Assembly (NCBI GenBank): GCA_031216915.1
Contig: CM062292.1
Coordinates: 200,033,262 to 200,097,261, forward strand
Reading direction: 5' to 3'
Origin: Pictodentalium vernedei
Lineage: Eukaryota; Mollusca; Scaphopoda; Dentaliida; Dentaliidae
DNA length: 64,000 nt
The first letter of the stretch is position 1; the number at the start of each line of letters is the position of its first letter. The notes below the pieces were generated by a model. It was not told the DNA's origin and searched no databases. It saw only the letters and a program-made list of their open reading frames with translations. The position numbers were made by a program, and so were the translations under genes. This document shows, piece after piece, positions 22,306-33,774 of the stretch.

Positions 22306-22613
22306 CCTCTAGAATACTAATTTATTTTTCAGTGGTGATTTGAAACACAGGTATTTTTTCAATGATACCATTCTGCTAGCAAAAGTAGCCTTAATTTAGC
22401 AAGACTTTGGTCATAAATAACTGTTTTGTTATAATTTATTGGAGAGTGTCAACAGGCACTCTTCAATAAATTGTAACTCAACAGATTTATATAAAAAAAA
22501 AACTCTACTACTGCTGAGCAAACATGAAGCTAATGCATCCAGTCTAAAGCCACTAAAGTGGCTTCCCGCACTTTTCAATAGAGCCATGATAGTGGCTTCC
22601 AGAACTCAACCAG
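22306..22613. mobile_element. TTAA-flanked foldback MITE, family Q, copy Q3
   Basis: TTAA lies at 22302-22305 and 22614-22617. The right end reads AGAACTCAACCAG; the left end is diverged. The central hairpin is TTATTGGAGAGTGTC..GGCACTCTTCAATAA. It ends 90 bp before the DIRS element. Confidence 0.6.
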
Positions 22614-22702
22614 TTAACAATGTATTCTTCTTCTTTTAGTCTTCTTTTCTTCTGAAATAAACATTAAAAAAATATAAAAAAGTAAGGGCTTTTTAGGGGG
22701 AA

Positions 22703-22943
22703 TTTCTTTTCAACCTACTCACAATTGTTTACAATTGGCTGTAGCATAGGTGCAAGCCCTACTTCGGAACTAACTCATGCTTTTAGAAACTTTTCCAAAC
22801 AAGCTGGAAAAGTAATAGAGTGCAAAAGCACGAAAAAGATCGAAAAAGTGTCGAGCAAGACCAGCGCTCGAAATTACAGGTACTCTCTCTGCACACCTCT
22901 TGCATTTTCCGAGTGCATGCACAACAACCGCGATGTCAATTCC
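22703..22943. repeat. D1 left inverted terminal repeat
   Basis: Starts TTTCTTTTCAACCTACTCAC; its complement, with some mismatches, ends the element at about 29081. Shared blocks include TACTTCGGAACTAACTCA and GGTACTCTCTCTGCACACCT. Confidence 0.9.
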
Positions 22944-23226
22944 TTTTATTTCAGCCATTTGTACATGGTCGGAAATTTTTGTGACTCGTGCTATTCTTAA
23001 CTGTTTTCTTCGTGAACAACATTTGTATGTGCTAATCTTCATTTGATTGTGTGCAAGTGGATTGTATCCTTTTTCAAGCTTTCAAAATTGTTATTAATTA
23101 ATGCTATTTTTGATCATTTTTGCTTGTTTCTTCACACTTAGTCTTGTTCTTCCTCCACGTGTGAACACAACCTTTGTTCTGTTTTCCATCGACGGGAAGC
23201 TTGATTTCATCATTCACATTCATATT

Positions 23227-24816
23227 ATGCCAAAGACTATTTCTTGTACCTCTTGCTTGTAAGTGAAGCATGCGGATGACTCTCATTCCACATGTGTCAC
23301 TTGCAACAATTGTACTCAGGCCCAATCATGTGGTATTTGTGGGGGTTGGTCCTCAAAATTCTGGGCTTCTGTTAACAAGGTGGTTCTGTCCAGAGCTAGA
23401 ACCCCTCGTTCTCGGGGTAAGGGTAGCCATGCCATATCAGACATTTCTGTTAGTGCACGTGGTGACTCTGTCACACAGGATTCTTTTTCTGTGGCGAGTT
23501 CCTCTGCAACTGTTGACGGTGCTAGTTCAGTGATACCTGACGTGGAGACTGTGGTCTCTTTGTCTTCTGATGTCACTCTTGAGGCGTCTGTTTTCGTAGA
23601 GAGCTTCTCGGAGGTCAGCTCGGTGATCCTCTCCGTTTTGCCTCCTACCTTGTCGACAGTTGCTGAGGAAGTTGTTACTACAGATCCTATTCTGTATGAT
23701 GGTGGCTCTTCCATTTCCTCTGGGGATGGCATACAGTCTCGGGGGACCGAGGCTGTATCTGCTGGTGTGTCTGTGAGCTCTCAGCCTCCCCTGGCTTCGT
23801 GGCGAAGCTGTGCGGGTTTGCTGTCTGCTCCATCTCATCTGGCAAAGTTTGCTCCTAGTCGATTGAGCCGTTCTGTCGCTTCGACAGCGATTCCTCTCCC
23901 CTCGAGCGAATCGTTTATTGTTCCTCCTTCCCCTGCTAGTGTGGCGACTAGCAGGATGGGGTTGGGACATTGGCATCCAGGGCCTGCTGTTCAGCAGAGG
24001 TCAGTGACAGCCCCGGTTAGCTGTCACTCTCGGAACCTTCCTTCGGTGATTCCTCACTGTGTTCCGAGTCTGGATGTCGATCGATGCTTGCCGTCGGTCT
24101 CAGAGGATGGGCAGTTGACAGGTTCCTGTCATTCTTGGGACTATCCTCCGGTGTCTTCTCACAGTGTCCCAGGTCCAGCTACCGATCGACGTATGCCATC
24201 GGTCTCTTTAGAGGGTTTGCAGGCAGGACCTTCTGTTCCGCAGAGGTCAGTGATTGACACTGGGCATAACAATCCAGACTAGCCTCCGGTGTCTTCTCAC
24301 AGTCTCCCTATTCTGTCTGCCCATCGACGTTTGACATCGGTCTCTTCTGAGGATTTGGGTTCTTCTACCAGAAGGGTCCATTGGGAGGACACCCCGTCGG
24401 GCTATGCTGCTGCGACGGATTCTCAGGGTGACCTGCGTCAGGCCATTTTGGCACTCACCCAGTTGCTTTCTGGAAACCCTCAAACTGGCCTCCCTGTGCC
24501 TCCTAAGGCACAACCTCCTTTGGTCGGTTGCCGAGATGTCTCGCCTGGCCCCTTTGATACTGCACAGTATTCACAGGAGGTTTCTGCTGGTCAGCCCGAG
24601 TTGGGCTACGTCTCCTCTGCAACGGAGGATGATGATTTTCTTGAAGGTGATGGGCCCCCCTCGTCAGTCTTGGGGCAGGCTTTGGATTTCGTCTTTGGCT
24701 TATTGCCAGACATTCAACCTTCTGACCAGCCATCTGTGACCGTCCATCCGCGGTCCTCTGTGGAGCGCCATAACCCTGTTGAGCCTTCTAGCTCTGGGGC
24801 TTTGCATCCTCTGTAA
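23227..24816 (+). pseudogene. D1 Gag-like ORF with Cys-rich N-terminus
   Basis: From ATG at 23227 the frame reads MPKTISCTSCL, a TAA stop at 23260, then HSTCVTCNNCTQAQSCGICG. The Cx2C pairs resemble the N-terminal zinc-binding module of DIRS Gag proteins. A Ser/Pro/Val-rich region follows with a degenerate repeat (PPVSSHSVPG, PPVSSHSLPI). Further in-frame stops are at 24280 (TAG) and 24814 (TAA). The frame continues unbroken into the RT region, so the ancestral ORF was probably longer. An overlapping minus-strand frame rich in Arg is a composition shadow. Confidence 0.7.
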
Positions 24817-24858
24817 TCAGCTCAGGTTGTTGAGTCCTTCCACGTCTTAGACGTCAAA

Positions 24859-26446
24859 ATGCATTCTAAGACCCTCAAGAGTTCTTTCTTTTCTAGAGCT
24901 GATGCTTTTCTGCCTCCATCACAGTTTCGTGTTTACGATTCCGTCTGTCCACCAGTCTTCCAAGGGATGACTACTGTGGATGAGGATTCTTCTTCCCTCG
25001 GGTTAACTAAGCCTAAGTCGGCAGTTCTCCCGATGTTGGTAGATGAATCTATGGTGGGCCTGTCCCAAGAGATGGTAGGTATGTTATCTCTCGCGGACCA
25101 TGTTGTTGCTGCCCTGGCTGAATATTTTCCACCGGGGGAGTTTGATGATGCTCCGGCACCTTGTCATGTATTGTCACAGGCTCTCATGAACTTGACACGC
25201 ACTCACGCCTGTAACACAGCTGATTTGGAGCTGGCATGCCAGGATGCGGTGTTGGATTCTTCTCCATCCCTTCCTTCTGAGCAACGTGGTGTTCTAAGGT
25301 CTGCCTCTTTGGTTGGACCTCAGTTGTTCCATTGTTCCGTGGAAGCTGTCCGTGGCGAGGTTCTTCGTCATTCGAAGGACCAGCTTTTGCTGCGACAGCT
25401 GGACCAACCTGCTGCTGCGGGTGGTGGTCGTTCCAGGCCCACCAAGCATCATCAGCGATGTCGGCTATGCCTTTGGCTCCGTCTGCTCCTTCTGCTCAGA
25501 AGAAGCGCCGACATGGCCAGGCTCACTGGCAGCCTCAGGCAGGAAAGTCTCAGGACTCTGTCACTTCCCGAGGTGGTGGTTTCTCCTCTCTGGGGCCTCG
25601 TTGAGGCCGCAAGTGAAGGTTCTCACCTCTATTCGCCTCCAGTCGGGGGAAGGCTGTCGCAGTTTTACGACCGTTGGACAGAGATAACGTCGGACACTTG
25701 GGTCCTCAACGTCATACAATCCGGTTTGCGACTGTCCTTCCATCGGCACCCGAGTTTATCTCGGGTGCCCCTCCCGATTCGGGTTCCTTCCGATTCTCTA
25801 CGTTGGGACCTTCTGGTGGAGAAGATGGACAATCTCCTCTCCAAAGGGGCGATCGAGGTGGTCAGGAACACCCTTTCACCGGGGTTTTACTCGAGACTTT
25901 TCTTGGTACCGAAGAAAAATGGCCAATTTCATCCTGTCATCGATCTGAGACTCCTGAACGAGTACATAATAGCTCCTTGTTTCAGTATGGAGACTTTCCG
26001 GTCGGTACGACGTTCAGTTCATTAGGGCAACATTGCTGCCAGTATCGACCTTAAGGATGCTTACTTCCATGTACCCATTCATCTGGCCTCATGGAAATAC
26101 CTTCGGTTCTCGTTTCGGGATCGAGTCCATCAATTCAGAGCTCTCCCGTTCGGTTTGAACCTGGTTTCTTGGGCCTTCACCCGACTGATGTCACATGTGC
26201 TTGCTTTCCACCATACTCAGTCAGCTGTGACTTCGTCAGCCTACCTGGACGACATCCTCCAACAGCACCACGATGCTGCTGTTCTGGAGTTAGATGTCAC
26301 GCAGTTTCTTTGCCTCCTAGCATCGCTGGGTTTCAGAGTCAATCGCAAGAAGTCGGATCTCCTTCCTTCTCAGCGATTTTGTCATTTGGGGATGGATTTC
26401 GACACTCTTCACAATGTAATGTCGGTCCCCATGCTCGGGCGACATT
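24859..26446 (+). pseudogene. D1 reverse transcriptase
   Basis: The frame includes NLLSKGAIEVVRNTLSPGFY, FLVPKKNGQFHPVIDLRLLN, SIDLKDAYFHVPIH (motif A, catalytic Asp present), RALPFGLNLVSWAFTRLMSH (motif B) and AYLDDILQQH (motif C, DD present). This is the DIRS/Gypsy-like RT signature. A TAG at 26023 interrupts the frame, and a frameshift at about 26430-26456 separates RT from RNase H. The catalytic aspartates survive although the frame is broken. Confidence 0.88.
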
Positions 26447-26455
26447 CTTTCCACC

Positions 26456-27551
26456 TTGACTCGGAACCTGCTTCAATCTTCCTCGGTCTCGGCCAGGACT
26501 TTCCTTCGGAGGCTGGGCCTTTGCGGTTCGGTGACAGATCTCATTGCACTCGGTCGCTTGTTTGTCCGACCTCTCCAACACTTCCTGTTGGATCATTGGC
26601 GTCCGAATGTAGATCCGCTGAACCTGAAACTTCCTATTCCTCAGTCACTGCTTTGTCACCTCCACCCTTGGGCCGATGTTCCCTGGCTGACACAGGGTGT
26701 TCCGTTGGATCTTCCTTTGGTCGCTCGCATCCTTTCTGTGGATGCCAGTGATCGGGGCTGGGGTGCAACATTGGATCCTCTTGGTCTGTCCACTCACGAC
26801 GAGTGGGACAGCGAGCAGGTGAGTCTTCACATCAACCAGAAGGAGCTCCTTGCTTTTCTGTTGAGTTTTCGGCTTTGGATCCCTCACCTGTCAGACCATA
26901 TTGTCCTACTTCTTTCGGACAATTTGACAGTAGTGGCCTACATATGGAATCAAGGAGGCACACATTCAATTCCCATGTATCGGCTGTCGCAGGATCTTCT
27001 TTCTGTTGGTGCGGGATGTAAATGCTCGGGCATCCATTCTGCACATTCTCGGGTGTCTCAGCGTCCTAGCAGACTCCCTGTCCTGACGCGACAGTGTCCT
27101 TCCAACCAAATGGATGCTACATCGGATGGTGTTTCAGGCGATTTGCGAGCAGTGGGGCCATCCTCAGGTCGACCTTTTCGCTACTCACTGGAAACATCAG
27201 GTAGAGACCTTTGTCTCCCCTTGTCCAGATTCTCTGGCGTTTGCGGTAGACGCTATGTCCCTGGACTGGTTGGGTTGGATTGGCTATGCCTTCCCTCCTG
27301 CACTGATTCTTCCTCAAGTATTAGCAAAGATTCGTGCTTGCAGTTGCAGGATCATTCTGCCTCTGTTGGCAGATCGGCCGATTCGTCTACCTCTACGCTC
27401 TTTCCCAGGGTCATCCCAGGAAGTACCACAACAACCTGGCAAGCCTGTCTCTTCACGCCTGTCTTTTATCAGGTCCTGCCTCCGACGAAGAGGTTTTCGA
27501 GACGATCAGTGGAGTACATATCTGCATCGCGGCAACATTCCACTGGCATGA
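26456..27551 (+). pseudogene. D1 RNase H and C-terminal linker
   Basis: The frame continues with RPLQHFLLDHWRPNVDPLNL, then ILSVDASDRGWGATLDPLGL, HINQKELLAFLLSFRLWIPH and HIVLLLSDNLTVVAYIWNQG. These are the RNase H DAS, E and D positions typical of DIRS. A frameshift near 27010 moves the remainder (QVDLFATHWKHQVETFVSPC, then SLDWLGWIGYAFPPALILPQ) to another frame at 27114-27551. Confidence 0.85.
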
Positions 27552-27601
27552 CTTATGCTGCGAAGTGGAAGGTTTTCTGTCGCTGATGCACAGATCACAA
27601 T

Positions 27602-28483
27602 GTGGATTACCGTGATCCGTCAATCGCTGAAATTGCGGATTTTCTGGTATATCATTTTGACTCCAAGGGCCTCCAGCCTATTACGATTAAGGCCTATCGG
27701 TCTATGCAGTCTGATACTTTCTCTTATGTGGGAAAGCGGTGCATCGGTCGTAATCTTTTTCTCTCCAAACTCATTCGGCACTTTTCTTTGAAGAGGCCTC
27801 GAACTTGGCATGGGTGTTGCACTGTTTGGAGGGGGCGCCATTCGAGCCTTTATCTGAGACCGATAAGCGTTTTCTCACCTATAAGACGGCTTTTCTTCTA
27901 GCGTTTGCTTCTGCTCGACGAGTCAGTTTTCTTCATGCGCTATCTGTTGATTCTGCTTTCTTCAGAAATGAGGCTAACAGTGTCACCTTCACTACTGATT
28001 GCTCTTTTCTGGCTAAGGATCAACTACCTGATTCGGTACCTCCTCCCATCTGCATTCGGGCTCTCCCTGCTGTCGATGGTCGGAGACCTCTTCTTTGTCC
28101 TGTTCGTGTGATCATGACTTACATTTATCGCACTCAGTTCATTAGGAGGGGGTCGGAAGAGATTCTTTCTGTCTCTCATTCTTAAGAGGCAGTCTATCTC
28201 TTCCCATTCTATTTCCAGGTGGATCTGTCTTGTGATCAAGCTGGCTTATTCCCACTTGTCTGCTTCGGATCTTGTTTCGAGCCAGTTTAATGCTCATGAG
28301 GTTGGTGCCATTTCTACATCGCGGGCGTTCTCCAATTCCGTTTCACTCCGGGATGTTATGAATGCGGCTTACTGGAGGAATGCCTTCTCCTCCTTTTATC
28401 TCCGCCACCTACAGCAGAAATCTGAGGACCTTTATTCTTTTGGCCCTCTCATTGCTGCTCAGGATGTTGTGCACCCTCGTTAA
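27602..28483 (+). pseudogene. D1 tyrosine recombinase
   Basis: The N-terminal SAM-like part reads SIAEIADFLVYHFDSKGLQP. The catalytic part includes FASARRVSFLHALSVDSAFF (Arg I), then AHEVGAISTSRAFSNSVSLR and NAAYWRNAFSSFYL (candidate nucleophile Tyr in SFYL). Family members have H-x-x-R, whereas here the fourth position is Gly (HEVG), which should disable catalysis. Frameshifts occur near 27800 and 28180-28230. In DIRS elements this enzyme integrates the circular cDNA in place of an integrase. Confidence 0.82.
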
Positions 28484-28644
28484 ATTGTTTTCTCGGGGTT
28501 GTGCTTCGCTCATCCTTGTTCTTTTCAGGTGCCTTTTCTCTATCTTCATTACAGGTTTCGCTATTGTTCTCTGCCCTCCTTGCTTTTCTTTCTGCTGCTC
28601 TTGTTGGTATTGGTTATGTGATTCACCTCCTCCTATTGTTTATT

Positions 28645-28736
28645 CAGCCAATTGTAAACAATTGTGAGTAGGTCGAAAAGAAATTAAAATTTTTTAGTAA
28701 ATTTTGTTTCTTAACATACCTACCACAATTGTTTAC
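28645..28736. repeat. D1 internal complementary region
   Basis: Reads CAGCCAATTGTAAACAATTG, AGTAGGTCGAAAAGAAATT, then AAAATTTTTTAGTAAATTTT. The first part complements the left outer end and the second complements the right outer end, joined at the position expected for a circle junction. Confidence 0.9.
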
Positions 28737-28815
28737 CGGAGGCCCACCCTCCTTGGGGATATCTTTGATATCGCTGCCTCCCCGCTAAATCACAAACTTC
28801 TCATTGGCAGAAATA

Positions 28816-29081
28816 CGGAATTGACGTCACGGTTGTTGTGCATGCGCTCGGTAAATGCAAGAGGTGTGCAGAGAGAGTACCTGTAATTTCGAGGGTTGGT
28901 CTCGCATGACCCTTTTTCGATCTTTTTTGTGCTTTTGCACTCTATTACTTTTCCAGCTTGTTTGGAAAAGTTTCTAAAAGCTTGAGTTAGTTCCGAAGTA
29001 GTGGTTGCACTTACGTTACAGCCAATTGTAAACAATTGTGGTAGGTATGTTAAGAACCAAAATTTACTAAAAAATTTTAAT
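28816..29081. repeat. D1 right inverted terminal repeat
   Basis: Inverse of 22703-22943, plus an outer extension GGTATGTTAAGAACCAAAAT that is not in the left repeat but is complemented in the internal region. Such unequal ends are normal for DIRS elements. Confidence 0.88.
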
Positions 29082-29821
29082 TTTTCTGTAGAGGAACATT
29101 AAGATTCTAAACAGGAAATTGGTGTTTCTTTCTGTCCTTTACTTATTTTTCCTGCTACTTATTCTGTTTCCTTATTTCCTTTTCTTTCTTTCCTGTATTT
29201 TTCTTTCCTACATTTGTCTGAACAAGATTACTTATGAAAATTTTTCATTATTCAAGATATTTGTAAGTGTTGCTTTCCATTCATGTTAGGGTTAAAATGT
29301 ATCCTTCTCTTTATTTTTTTCATGTTATTGAAGCATTTCACATTCACTTTTTAAAAAAAATGCAGAAGTGTGTGAAAATTGGGATGATGACCCCTAATTA
29401 TTTTGTTCAACTTTGCATGCTACCCTTCAATATGATTGTTTGTGTGTGTATTAGCCTGATAAATAGATGTGACAACTCTTACTTATTCACATTTCCTTAT
29501 TCAACATTTATTATCAACCAATTGTATCGGTTGGTAACGAATGTCGTATAAGGAATTGAGAATTGCCTGATAAACATTCCACAAGCATTTCAAGAGGATA
29601 TCCCTACATCCATGAATCGATAAGGAGGAAAAAGGAGTTAACTGGTAGCTTCAACGGGTGTTTTGTAGTGACATCGCCACCTAGCAAGATAGAAAATGTA
29701 GGTCTAGCATATTGCAGGGTCAGGGGTGGAAGCTCTAATAACTTAGTAATTCAGTTTTTACAGATTGGCATCTATAGCATGTTGCACCTAAATGGGAAAC
29801 ATCTATATCATATGGCATATA
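29082..29821. other. No feature recognised
   Basis: Intron sequence, T-rich (29100-29230). Short open frames have no recognisable domain or splice context. Confidence 0.35.
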
Positions 29822-30250
29822 CAGTGGGACCTTGTTAATTGAATAGCCACTTTGCCAATGAAAATTATTCAATTAACAGGAGTATTCAATTAGCAGGGAT
29901 TGTGTCACTTTTCTGTATTCTAGAGATAAACTTAGCATTTATTCTATTATATCTTGTTTGACAGAGCTCCATGAGCTCTGTCAAACAAGATATAATAGAT
30001 TAAATGCTTGTATTGGATGAACTGAGGTCAAACAGGTCAATAAACAAAGGGAAACTGGGGACAGTCAGGGTAATTTCGGGACAGGTTACAAGATTTTTTA
30101 TTCAATTAACAGGAGTTTACTTTATAACCTATATTCAATTAACAGGTCAAATTTGTACTGGAGGTATGGTAAATGGTTTTGTGTTGGGAAATTATATTCA
30201 ATTAATAGGGCTATTCTGTTAAGAGATATCCAATTAAGTGGGCTCCACTG
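29822..30250. mobile_element. Tigger/pogo-like foldback MITE, copy C
   Basis: CAGTGGGACCTTGTTAATTG and AAGTGGGCTCCACTG are flanked by TA. The central palindrome at about 29942-29998 has perfect 26-nt arms and loop CCATG. It is the best-preserved copy. Confidence 0.85.
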
Positions 30251-31532
30251 TATCTGGGAAGTGACCATTTGGTACACATCTATCTGGGAAACGTATAGCT
30301 GGGAACTTTAAAAGGGTTAAGCAATAATTCATGTAATTAGGACCCGCTGTATTCTCTACCAGCTGAAATAGAATACTGCATATTTATAGAAAAAAAAATG
30401 AAAAAACATGATGATAATTCCATTCACATTAAATTGATACTGATACTAATTACCAAATGACAAGATATTTATATAAATAATAGAGTTATGGTTCTATGAC
30501 TATAATGATTACTATGCCCCAAACATTGATTATGAAGTGAAAATATCCAACAATCAGATAACATATTCATGAATAATTACTTTCCAGAATCATATCAATC
30601 AATCTATCAGTATGTTTACTTGTTTTAATGAACTCTTCACCAAGTGATGGAAATGCCAGAGCTTGTGTAAAGGAATACACAAGAAATGAACAAGATCTAT
30701 CTGTTTATATCTCTATTCGGGGTTTCCATGGAGCTTTGGATTCAAGGAACAGCCTCGAATTTGACTGAAGGCTATTCAAGGCCTTGACGAAGCAAATAAT
30801 CCTAACTGTTGCGTTTTATGTGCCAGAATTTGTGAAGGTGTAGGGATTAACTAGGACCCTCTGGTCATTACCTCCTCCTCCCACTTCCCTATAGGGAAAG
30901 TGGGAGGAAGGGGTAATGACTCAAGGAGCCTACTTAGAATTATTGAATGCAGGGCCTTGAAAAACTTTGAATTTGGCTATTGTAGGGACTTGAAAAATGC
31001 TGCGAAATGTTGAGAAACGGTCTTGAATAGTCTTGAATTTTATCAGTCCTTGCCTGCAGGAACCCTGATATTTATGGCTGCAGGATGCTGGATATATTGC
31101 TTTACACATACAGAAAAGAAGCCACAGCGGAGAAAAGAACAGTCATAATTTGGAGTATTTATATATGTATTCGTTTTCTATATCCACACTTTAGCATGGG
31201 TATATAAGGATCCTTGAGTGCCATTGTCACAGGGGCGGACTGAGCCAAGAAAAGTTACCAGGAAATGCACCGGAGGTGAGGTGGGGTGGTGAGGGGTTGA
31301 CAGACCTGGAAAAAATTTTTATTTATCAAACTGAATGAACACTGCTTCCCTGCATCTGAGCAATCAGTTGCCATCCACATAGAGGGCATTTCAATGGCAT
31401 AGTTATAGCATCTCCACTCATTTAGAAAAAATAGTTACTGGTGGGTGAGTGTGGGAGGGGGGGGGGGGGGGGGCTTGGATTCATCGAGCCGACCATAGTT
31501 TGACCCACTCACTGGGAGCAAATTTTTATTTT
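30251..31532. other. Intron sequence with one strong hairpin and a poly(G) tract
   Basis: A hairpin at about 30868-30925 pairs TTACCTCCTCCTCCCACTTC with GAAAGTGGGAGGAAGGGGTA. A 17-nt poly(G) run lies at 31457-31473. No gene is seen. Confidence 0.5.
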
Positions 31533-31764
31533 TAGCTTAACTTGACAAAGTCAAAATAAGCTATTGCCATCACATGTTCGGAAGTCTGTGAGTCTGTTCA
31601 CATTTTCCTTTAGCACAGGCTACACCCCGTAGTTCTTGTCCAATCATCATGAAATTTCATATGCAGGTTTGAGGTTATGTCTAGATGTCGAGAAGATCCC
31701 CTTTTGGGCGTGATCAGTCAACCGTGATGGCTGCCCAAGCCCAAAACCTGAAAACCTTTAGCAC

Positions 31765-33774
31765 ATGGCTGAACATGCACCACCAAAGTCAAAAGTTATA
31801 ACTCATAGGGAAAAAGTGGAGTGGTTTACAGAAGACGTTAGAGCTGCTAAACAACAGCGTCGCAGACTTGAGCGTCTATACAACAAAACGAAGCTTGATA
31901 TTCACCGGCAGATGTTCTGCCACCAAAGAAATACAACTAATAAGATCATCAAAAAAGCGAAGAGGGAGTACTACAATTCTCTGATAGAGGGGTCATCAAA
32001 TACTGGGGTGTTATTCTCGGTAACCAATAGTCTCCTTGGTAAAGAACAAAAAGTCATTCTCCCAGATCATCTAAATACCAATGAAATTCTGGAAAAATTC
32101 AGTGATTTTTTCGTAACCAAAATTCAATTAATCCTGGATAGTATACCATCACGTGAACCACCAGAGTTTGATCAACTTGACATAAAAAGAGATTTTTCCA
32201 GTTTTCACACTGTCTTGGAAGAAGATATTCGAAAAATGATTTTGTCATCATCCAATAAATCCAATGATCTAGATGAAATTACAACATTCCTTCTGAAAGA
32301 GACAATTGATCATCTTCTGCCAGCCATATCATCTATTATATCTGCATCCCTTCATGAGGGATTTGTTTCACGCCCACTGAAAAAAGCACTTGTTACTCCA
32401 CTCATCAAGAAGCCATCTCTTGATCCTGACAACCTGAAGAATTATCGACCAGTATCGAACCTCTCTTTCCTGTCTAAATTGTTGGAAAAGGTTGTTGCTT
32501 CACAACTCAAAAAACATCTGCATGAAAATGATCTTTTAGAGCCTTTCCAGTCTGCATACAGAGCCAATCACAGTACAGAGACAGCTTTACTGCGAGTCAA
32601 CAATGACATTGTTAAATCATTGTCTGAGGGTAAGGCTGTACTGCTTGTTCTCTTGGATTTGTCAGCAGCATTCAACACAGTCGACCATGATATTCTTTTG
32701 CAGACATTGACACAGCATGGCATATGTGGAACTGTCTTATCATGGTTTGCATCATATCTAGAAGGTCGCAGTCAACAAATATATATCAACAAGACCGGTT
32801 CAGAAAGCAAGATGTTAAAGTGTGGTGTTCCTCAGGGCTCAGTTCTTGGTCCACTTTTGTTTACTCTGTACACTTCTTCTCTGGGTCGTCTTCTTAAAAG
32901 GCATGGCATATCATATCATCTGTATGCGGATGATACCCAACTGTACATTACATTTAATTCATCTCTTCAAAGTGACTCAATCACTGCAGTCAGCAACATG
33001 GAAACTTGCATAAATCTGGTGTGGGAATGGATGATAGATTTTAAACTGAAAATGAATGACTCTAAAACAGAATTCTTAGTGATATCCGGGGTTCGCATGC
33101 CTACACCCACTGTTACATCAATTCAGGTTGGAAACAACATCACCATGAAAAGTGAATCGGCCAGGAATATTGGACTGATTATGGACTCAAATTTAAAGCT
33201 AGACATCCATATCAATAAAATATGTCAAAAATGTTACTGGCAGCTTCGGAATATTGGAAGACTGAGAACTTATCTTAACCAATCAGCACTTGAAAAACTT
33301 GTGCATTCCTTCATCACCTCACAACTAGACTATTGTAATTCAGTGTTAGTGGGGCTGCCGCAGTATTTGATTCAGAAGCTTCAAAAAGTTCAGAATATTG
33401 CTGCTAGGATAATTACTGGTACCAAATGCTCTGAACACATAACACCTGTTTTAAGACAATTACATTGGCTTCCAGTTAAACAGAGAATCAATTTCAAAAT
33501 ATTGATCTTAGTATTCAAATGTATCCACAAACTGGCTCCAGTTTACCTGCAAGAGCTCATCACTGTATACACTCCATCACGCAGTCTGAGATCTAAAGAT
33601 CAAATTCAACTAGTCATACCTTTTAGCAGATCTAATCTGGCTAATGATCGTGTGTTCTCCATCGTGGGTCCAAGATTGTGGAATGCGTTGCCTATTAGTG
33701 TCAGAAATTCAGAAACTATCAACATCTTCAAAAGAAATCTTAAAACATTCCTATTTACTGAAGCATTCTCCTGA
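31765..33774 (+). CDS. LINE ORF2 fragment: reverse transcriptase (669 codons, open)
   Basis: This encodes the RT half of a non-LTR retrotransposon polyprotein, which copies LINE RNA into a nicked target. Landmarks are FSDFFVTKIQ and KNYRPVSNLSFLSKLLEKVV (about residues 220-245), LLDLSAAFNTVDHDILLQTL (motif A, about 296), GVPQGSVLGPLLFTLY (motif B, about 354), YADDTQLY (motif C, about 387) and DYCNSVLVGLPQ with LWNALPISVRN towards the C-terminus. The catalytic Asp of motif A and both Asp of YADD are present. The conserved second Asp of AFD is Asn here. The endonuclease domain is missing through 5' truncation, so the first Met is not a natural start. The lack of stops indicates a young copy. 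Confidence 0.88.
   Translation: MAEHAPPKSKVITHREKVEWFTEDVRAAKQQRRRLERLYNKTKLDIHRQMFCHQRNTTNKIIKKAKREYYNSLIEGSSNTGVLFSVTNSLLGKEQKVILPDHLNTNEILEKFSDFFVTKIQLILDSIPSREPPEFDQLDIKRDFSSFHTVLEEDIRKMILSSSNKSNDLDEITTFLLKETIDHLLPAISSIISASLHEGFVSRPLKKALVTPLIKKPSLDPDNLKNYRPVSNLSFLSKLLEKVVASQLKKHLHENDLLEPFQSAYRANHSTETALLRVNNDIVKSLSEGKAVLLVLLDLSAAFNTVDHDILLQTLTQHGICGTVLSWFASYLEGRSQQIYINKTGSESKMLKCGVPQGSVLGPLLFTLYTSSLGRLLKRHGISYHLYADDTQLYITFNSSLQSDSITAVSNMETCINLVWEWMIDFKLKMNDSKTEFLVISGVRMPTPTVTSIQVGNNITMKSESARNIGLIMDSNLKLDIHINKICQKCYWQLRNIGRLRTYLNQSALEKLVHSFITSQLDYCNSVLVGLPQYLIQKLQKVQNIAARIITGTKCSEHITPVLRQLHWLPVKQRINFKILILVFKCIHKLAPVYLQELITVYTPSRSLRSKDQIQLVIPFSRSNLANDRVFSIVGPRLWNALPISVRNSETINIFKRNLKTFLFTEAFS

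Larger units (their letters stand above)
22703..29081 (+). mobile_element. DIRS-type tyrosine-recombinase retrotransposon, copy D1
   Basis: It has inverted termini (22703-22943 and 28816-29081), about 240 bp and roughly 90% alike by eye. The internal complementary region (28645-28736) joins the complements of both outer edges, the hallmark of DIRS elements that replicate through a circular intermediate. Between them come Gag-like, RT, RNase H and tyrosine-recombinase regions in the standard order. No target-site duplication is visible, as expected for recombinase-mediated insertion. Several in-frame stops and frameshifts make this copy inactive. Confidence 0.92.

Noticed and set aside
23527-23976. 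149-codon Arg-rich minus-strand frame opposite D1 Gag
   Set aside because: It is the shadow of a Ser/Pro/Gly-rich plus-strand frame and has no independent support.
22703-29081. LTR retrotransposon
   Set aside because: The ends are inverted, not direct. There is an internal complementary region and a tyrosine recombinase, but no integrase or protease, so DIRS fits better.
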